This document shows, in pieces, positions 59,489 through 64,000 of a stretch of DNA of 64,000 bases; positions within the stretch are counted from its first letter, which is position 1; each line of letters opens with the position of its first letter. The translations under genes and the position numbers were made by a program. The notes beneath the pieces are model-generated. The model had not been told where the DNA came from and made no database searches. It worked only from the letters and a program-made list of their open reading frames with translations. This DNA is from SCN-70-22 sp046327755 (GTDB lineage Bacteria; Gemmatimonadota; Gemmatimonadetes; Gemmatimonadales; Gemmatimonadaceae), in the NCBI GenBank assembly GCA_046327755.1, contig JAXLXW010000013.1, positions 67,402 to 131,401 of the forward strand, in the 5' to 3' direction.

Positions 59489-61525
59489 ATGCGCCTGACT
59501 CGTCGCTCCCATTCGGTCGTCTCCTCGTCGACCCGGAGAGTCCTCTTCATCGCCGCAACGGCGTCCCTCGCCGCCTCTGTCCGCGCCCAGGACCGCCGCG
59601 CCATGACCTTCGAGGACATCGCCCGCCTGCGCGCTCTGAGCGATGTCCGCCTGTCACCCGACGGCAAGTCGGTCTCCTACACCCTCCAGTCGTTCGACCT
59701 CGCCGGCAATACGGTCGACACGGACCTGTGGCTCGTCCCGGCCAGTGGCGGGGGGGCGCGGCGGTTGACCAACAGTCCGAAGAAGGATCGCGCCGCGGAG
59801 TGGTCGCCGGACGGGCAGCGCCTGGCCTTCATCTCCGAGCGCGCCGGCCCGCCGCAGGTGTGGCTGCTCCCGTTAGGCGGTGGCGATGCGGAGCAGCTGA
59901 CGACGCTCAAGGGGGCGGTGATTTCCGCCACCTGGTCGCCCGATGGGTCGCAGCTGGCAGTCGTGGCGACACAGCCGCCCACCGAGGAGGAGGAAAAGGC
60001 GGCCAAGGGGGGCGACGACGCGGTCACGGTCGACCTCAACCTCAAGCACACGCGCCTCTGGCTGGTGAACGCCACGACCAAGGCGACGCGCGAGCTGGTG
60101 GCGCGCGACTGGGACGTGATCGATCCGCAGTGGTCGCCGGATGGGAAGACGATCGCCATGCGCCTCTTTCCATCGATGCGGGCGGACGACAACCATCGCG
60201 GCGACATCTGGCTGGTCGACGTCGCCAGCGGCAACGCGAAGCGCTTCAGCCAGAACGCCGGGAACGACGCGGCGCCGCGCTGGTCGCCCGACGGGCAGTC
60301 GATCGCCTGGCTCATGCGCCCGGCGGACCGCCCGATGATCGCCCAGGACCACCTCGTGATCGCTCCGGTATCGGGTGGAACGCCGCGCGAGGTGCTCGCG
60401 CCGACGTTCCCCTTTCCCCCGGGACCGGTGACGTGGTCGCGCGACGGGCAGACGCTCTACTTCATGACGCAGACGGGGACGACGACTGAACTCTTCTCCG
60501 TCCCCGCGGCGGGGGGCGTCCCGAAGGGGATCACGAAGTTCGCTGGCGTCCTGGGCGGGCTCTTCGGCACCGACGGTGCCTCGTTCAGCGCCGATAACGC
60601 GCGCTTTGCCACGGCGACATCGACCGCCAACACGCCGTACGAGGTCGCGCTGTTCGACGTGGCGTCCGGGACACCGACGACGCTCACCACGCACAACGCC
60701 TTCACGAAGGAGTTTACGTTAGGCACGACCGAGGTCGTGCGCTGGAAGTCGACGGACGGCTTCGAGGTCGAGGGGCTGGTCGTCTACCCGGTGGGGTACA
60801 AGGCGGGGCAGAAGGTTCCGCTGCACACGGTGGTGCATGGCGGCCCGTCCGGGGCCTGGCTGCAGTCGTTCAGCGGTGACTGGTACTCCAACGCGGCGCA
60901 CGTGTGGGCGGCCAAGGGATGGGCGCTCTTCTATCCCAACCCGCGCGGCTCGACCGGCTATGGGGAGAAGTTCCTCCTCGCCAACGTGAAGGATTGGGGC
61001 GGGGGCGACTACCGCGACATCCAGACAGGGATCGACGCCCTCGTGAAGCGCGGGGTCGCCGACCCGGACAAGCTGGTGCAGTCGGGGTGGAGCTACGGCG
61101 GCTACATGACGGCGTGGACGCTCACGCAGACCAACCGCTTCAAGGCGGTGATGGTCGGCGCCGGGCTCACCAACATGTTCTCGATGTACTCCACCAATGA
61201 CCTGCAGACGCTCCTCGAGGGATACTTCGGTGGCGAGCCCTGGGACGTCAAGCAGCAGTTCGAGCGCGCCTCGGCGATGACCTACATCAAGAATGCCAGG
61301 ACGCCGACGCTCATCCTGCACGGCCAGGCCGACACGCGCGTCCCCATCGGGCAGGCACAGGAACTCTACCAGGGGCTCAAGAAGAACGAGGTCCCGGTGG
61401 AGCTGGTCTTCTTCCCGCGCGAGCCGCACGGGCTGCAGGAGCCGCGGCACATGGTGGACAAGCTCAAGCGCGAGTACGCCTTCCTGACGCGGTATGCGTT
61501 AGGCGAGGTGAAGGTCGTGCCCTGA
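59489..61525 (+). CDS. S9-family dipeptidyl/acylaminoacyl peptidase
   Basis: 678 residues with a signal peptide (VLFIAATASLAASVRAQ). A propeller of TolB/WD-like blades (DVRLSPDGKSVSYTL, EWSPDGQRLAFIS, RWSPDGQSIAWL) and a C-terminal alpha/beta hydrolase with GWSYGGYMTAW (nucleophile Ser535), GQADTRVPIG (Asp) and REPHGLQEPRH (His). It should cleave short peptides in the periplasm. ATG 59489 immediately precedes the basic part of the signal. The 263-bp spacer upstream holds a CCTAACG and nothing else recognised. Confidence 0.92.
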   Translation: MRLTRRSHSVVSSSTRRVLFIAATASLAASVRAQDRRAMTFEDIARLRALSDVRLSPDGKSVSYTLQSFDLAGNTVDTDLWLVPASGGGARRLTNSPKKDRAAEWSPDGQRLAFISERAGPPQVWLLPLGGGDAEQLTTLKGAVISATWSPDGSQLAVVATQPPTEEEEKAAKGGDDAVTVDLNLKHTRLWLVNATTKATRELVARDWDVIDPQWSPDGKTIAMRLFPSMRADDNHRGDIWLVDVASGNAKRFSQNAGNDAAPRWSPDGQSIAWLMRPADRPMIAQDHLVIAPVSGGTPREVLAPTFPFPPGPVTWSRDGQTLYFMTQTGTTTELFSVPAAGGVPKGITKFAGVLGGLFGTDGASFSADNARFATATSTANTPYEVALFDVASGTPTTLTTHNAFTKEFTLGTTEVVRWKSTDGFEVEGLVVYPVGYKAGQKVPLHTVVHGGPSGAWLQSFSGDWYSNAAHVWAAKGWALFYPNPRGSTGYGEKFLLANVKDWGGGDYRDIQTGIDALVKRGVADPDKLVQSGWSYGGYMTAWTLTQTNRFKAVMVGAGLTNMFSMYSTNDLQTLLEGYFGGEPWDVKQQFERASAMTYIKNARTPTLILHGQADTRVPIGQAQELYQGLKKNEVPVELVFFPREPHGLQEPRHMVDKLKREYAFLTRYALGEVKVVP

Positions 61526-61532
61526 GCGAGCT

Positions 61533-61586
61533 CTGGCGCGCTATCGCGTTCTGGCGCGCTATCGCGTTCTGGCGCGCTATCGCGTT
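61533..61586 (+). repeat. 18-bp tandem repeat, three copies
   Basis: Three exact copies of CTGGCGCGCTATCGCGTT, with a degenerate start of a fourth. It separates the converging S9-peptidase and unknown-protein genes and ends at the base before the latter's stop codon. No terminator hairpin is otherwise visible here. Confidence 0.93.
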
Positions 61587-62774
61587 CTATCGTGCGCGAC
61601 GCTCGCGGACACGGGCGAGCGTCGCCAGGCTTGCGAACATGACGAGCGCCCACCATCCGAGCTCGGCGCGAGACGGGCGTGGGGACGGGGTGTACGGGGC
61701 GTAGCGCCGCGCCAGCCACTGCGCGGTCCACGCGTTCTCGTGCATCCCAACGAGCTGGAGGAACGCCGAGTCCACCGGCGTCTCGCTCCTCCAGAACTCG
61801 CCGAACCGTCGCTCGCCCACCTCCCGCACGAGATCGGAGAGCCACAGTCGCTGCCGAACACCGAAGGCAATACCACGCGTATTGTACCAGGGGAGCGCGC
61901 GGGCGAGTACCGGTTCTCCCTCGGCGACGAGCGACAGGTCAGCACTTGGGCGCTCGTACCGCGAACGCGGGGCATCGGCAACCCACTCGCGTGCGCAGAT
62001 GTCATCCGCGCGCAGCATGCAGTGCACGCCCTCGCTCGTGAGATCGCTCCACGGCTCGCGACGCGGTTCCCCGACGTCGAGTGAGTCTCGCCAGCGCGTG
62101 AAGGCCGCGGGGTACCACGCGGCCGAATCCAGGTGCGCACGGAGCGGGCGACCCGGAAGTCCGAATGCCGCGAAGTACGCACACGGACCGAGGAGACCAT
62201 CGACGGTCGATAGCGCAGCACCGAGGACGGAAAGATCCGCGAGCCTTGCCGTCAGGAGTACCGTGCAGGGCTCTCCCGGGCGGCTGGGCAACAGGACATA
62301 GCGCGCGAGAGGCGCGCGCCCTTCTTCGTAAGTGGCGAGTCGCGCAAAGCGGTCGCGCAGCGACTGCATGACCAGCACCCGGATGGGGACGCGGAGCTCG
62401 GGGATGTCGGAGAGCTCCTGCGCGATCGTCGATTCGATGAGCGTTCGGCTGGCGCGCCCCACGGTATCGAGGGCAATGGTCGTCACGCCCGACGCACGCA
62501 CTCCATCGCTGGAACGGTCCGGCGCGCTTGGTCTCGATGGGACCAGGTGCGCAAGGCTGTCCATGATGACGGTCAGGCGCTCGCCGAGATAGAGGACTGC
62601 CTCACGATGCTCCGCGTTGTCGATGCTGCGCAGCCTGCTGTAGTAGTCGTGACCTTCGATTAACAGACTCCGCTCCTCGTCGGACGAGCCTCCGATGACC
62701 TGCAACGCCAGAAGCACCACGAGCGATGCGATGGCCGCGAGCGACAGGCGCCAGCCCCGTTCCGTCAGCCGCAT
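61587..62774 (-). CDS. unknown membrane-anchored protein (downstream of pair)
   Basis: 395 residues, family not recognised. An N-terminal membrane segment (LSLAAIASLVVLLALQVIGG), a large region outside the cytoplasm, and a C-terminal helix (LGWWALVMFASLATLARV) with a basic tail. The stretch LVREVGERRFGEFWRSETPV recalls regions seen in peptidase-MA-like proteins, but HExxH is absent. It overlaps the upstream gene by 10 bases, so the two are coupled. Both proteins have the same plan: N-terminal helix, outside domain, C-terminal helix, basic end. Confidence 0.7.
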   Translation of the reverse strand: MRLTERGWRLSLAAIASLVVLLALQVIGGSSDEERSLLIEGHDYYSRLRSIDNAEHREAVLYLGERLTVIMDSLAHLVPSRPSAPDRSSDGVRASGVTTIALDTVGRASRTLIESTIAQELSDIPELRVPIRVLVMQSLRDRFARLATYEEGRAPLARYVLLPSRPGEPCTVLLTARLADLSVLGAALSTVDGLLGPCAYFAAFGLPGRPLRAHLDSAAWYPAAFTRWRDSLDVGEPRREPWSDLTSEGVHCMLRADDICAREWVADAPRSRYERPSADLSLVAEGEPVLARALPWYNTRGIAFGVRQRLWLSDLVREVGERRFGEFWRSETPVDSAFLQLVGMHENAWTAQWLARRYAPYTPSPRPSRAELGWWALVMFASLATLARVRERRAR

Positions 62775-63955
62775 CGCCGTGTCCTCCGAAGGCTCAGTGT
62801 GCCGAGCAGCATCAACCAGCCGAGGGATGCCAACGCGACGCCGGCCGGCGGGCGAATCCCCGTTCCGCGCGTTGTCACCATGCGATGGTGCCAGCTCGAG
62901 AGCAGGGAGTCCTCCGCAACGCCGCTCGCCGCGACGAGTCGCGTTCCCACGTCGCCCTTGGTGTCGCGCAACCTGGTGAGCGCGCTGGGGCCGCCGAGTC
63001 GCAAGGCCTCGTCGAGCAGGAGATGTCGCGGACCCGCGAGGACGGGAGCGGGAATGCGTCCCGGTTCGATTCGCCCGAGCAACCGTTCGCAGTCTCGCTG
63101 CGAGCCAGCAGCGCATGCGCGCTGCAGGGCACGAGCGTCCGGGCCGTCGCCGCGTTGGAGCGCGATCAGAGACGTGAGGGCGCGATAGTCCTCGGGAGCG
63201 TACCATGTGTGCAGCGGGTCCGCCGGCACACCGTGTATTGCGAGGAGTGTCGCGCAGCTCGGTAGGTCGCCGCGCACGCACCGCCGTGCGGAGTGCGCAT
63301 CGGCCGTCGCGAGATCGAGTCTGGCACTGCTCTCGACCCGTTCCGACGGGGGAAGCGGGGAGATGGGGGACGCGAACAGCCAGCTGTGCAACTCGCGGTC
63401 GAACGTCCCCGCTGTCGCGATCACGACCAGTTGCCGGAGATGCTCGCGCAACTTGGTCGTCGCCAGGAACGAGTCGCCGTACTCCGTGGGGATGTACCGT
63501 TCACCGTGGCGAATGGAGACGATGAATGGGTCGAAGCCATAGAAGCGCCGCTCCGTCGCTTCCACGCGGCGCACCGAGACGGTCCAGGACTGGATCGCAT
63601 CACGGGCCGGTTGGTCGAGCAGCGGTTGCAGCTCGCGGGAGACTTCCTGGACCGCCGGAACGATCAAGCCCTTCAGGTCGGGGGTCGTCGCGACGCGGAA
63701 GAGCCCGACGCGGAGTTCGCTGGGGTAGAGGCGTCGCGTCGTCGCGACCCGCGCTGAGTCACGGGCGATCTCGATCTCTCCGCGACGTCGATCGAGTCGC
63801 TCGATGTGGACGAGGTGTGCCGCTGCGCGTGCGGCGGCGCCCTCGAGCGAGCGCTCGGGCGGTTGCGCGGCACCGATGGCGCCGACAGTGCCGATGAGGC
63901 ACGGCGCGAGCGTCAGGCACAGCCGCGCGGCAAGCGGGAGCGCGCGCCTACACAT
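62765..63955 (-). CDS. unknown membrane-anchored protein (upstream of pair)
   Basis: 396 residues, family not recognised. Signal-like N-terminus (LCLTLAPCLIGTVGAIGAA), a long hydrophilic domain and a C-terminal helix (VALASLGWLMLLGTLSL) followed by RRTRRCG. Two cysteine pairs with spacing C-x7-C (RRCVRGDLPSC and RACAAGSQRDC) recall disulfide-bridged Sel1-like repeats; this is an analogy, not a match. A further gene may end just upstream with overlap, which would make a three-gene operon running out of the window. Confidence 0.7.
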   Translation of the reverse strand: MCRRALPLAARLCLTLAPCLIGTVGAIGAAQPPERSLEGAAARAAAHLVHIERLDRRRGEIEIARDSARVATTRRLYPSELRVGLFRVATTPDLKGLIVPAVQEVSRELQPLLDQPARDAIQSWTVSVRRVEATERRFYGFDPFIVSIRHGERYIPTEYGDSFLATTKLREHLRQLVVIATAGTFDRELHSWLFASPISPLPPSERVESSARLDLATADAHSARRCVRGDLPSCATLLAIHGVPADPLHTWYAPEDYRALTSLIALQRGDGPDARALQRACAAGSQRDCERLLGRIEPGRIPAPVLAGPRHLLLDEALRLGGPSALTRLRDTKGDVGTRLVAASGVAEDSLLSSWHHRMVTTRGTGIRPPAGVALASLGWLMLLGTLSLRRTRRCG

Positions 63956-64000
63956 CGATGAAACTCCAGCGGCTGACGAGGATCCCGAGCGGGCCGTGAG
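63948..64000 (-). CDS. possible end of an upstream gene, mostly outside window
   Basis: On the minus strand a frame without stops enters from the window edge and ends with GPLGILVSRWSFIDV and a TAG at 63948-63950, overlapping the start of the next gene by eight bases. Such overlaps are the rule for the neighbouring pair. Only 16 codons are visible, so this is tentative. Confidence 0.35.
   Translation of the reverse strand, partial: HGPLGILVSRWSFIDV

Overview
The window is GC-rich chromosomal DNA (roughly 69-70% GC by eye) from a free-living didermic bacterium. A SusC/SusD outer-membrane pair in a very GC-rich genome, many lipoproteins, several S9 peptidases with Sec signals, an Mla-type lipid transporter and many two-component systems together suggest Gemmatimonadota or a close relative. 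This placement is an inference from gene content; no rRNA or marker alignment was possible.

Layout. 1-3796: the end of a TPR lipoprotein gene, a CBS-domain protein, a small lipoprotein and a P1B-type metal ATPase with an unusual TPC motif. 3995-8004: a sensor kinase and OmpR-type regulator with overlapping ends, then an APC amino-acid permease. 8238-12084: a double universal-stress protein fused to a DUF5335-like tail, an MgtC/DUF4010 membrane protein and an Acg-like nitroreductase. 12496-18360: a NarX/NarL-like pair, MlaE-MlaD without their ATPase, and a PAS-GAF kinase. 18599-23558: a tightly coupled ABC/HlyD/TolC export operon whose ATPase has a broken Walker A. 23771-26194: an Hpt, CheY, REC-kinase-REC phosphorelay. 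26268-36808: a UbiE-like methyltransferase, mannose-1-phosphate guanylyltransferase, an S9 peptidase-TPR protein and the SusC/SusD pair. 37245-48882: a DHFR-like reductase, ArsR plus an AHSA1-like protein, a 35-copy 21-bp minisatellite, a CPBP protease, an M28 peptidase, a Cys/Met PLP enzyme, a SIMPL protein, a PAS-kinase-REC hybrid, a probable outer-membrane protein and a YncE-like propeller. 48952-55983: a secreted metalloprotease-like lipoprotein, an FtsX-type ABC permease with its ATPase, a GDSL lipoprotein and elongation factor P. 56071-57126: seven tRNA genes closed by a strong terminator. 57385-59225: an AT-richer cassette of TcmP and a three-Cys-motif (DUF5131, Gp37/Gp68) protein. 59489-64000: an S9 peptidase and two overlapping genes for unknown membrane-anchored proteins.

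The spacers between genes are unusual. Several hold long imperfect hairpins whose arms are themselves built of short direct repeats. Two of them (44139-44313 and 50977-51155) are clearly related copies of one composite element of about 175 bp, each sitting between converging genes. The heptamer CGTTAGG/CCTAACG is strongly over-represented and accounts for most TTA leucine codons.

The most promising subjects for new biology are the palindromic spacer family, the phased 21-bp array, the exporter with a degenerate ATPase, and the TcmP/three-Cys cassette next to the tRNA cluster.
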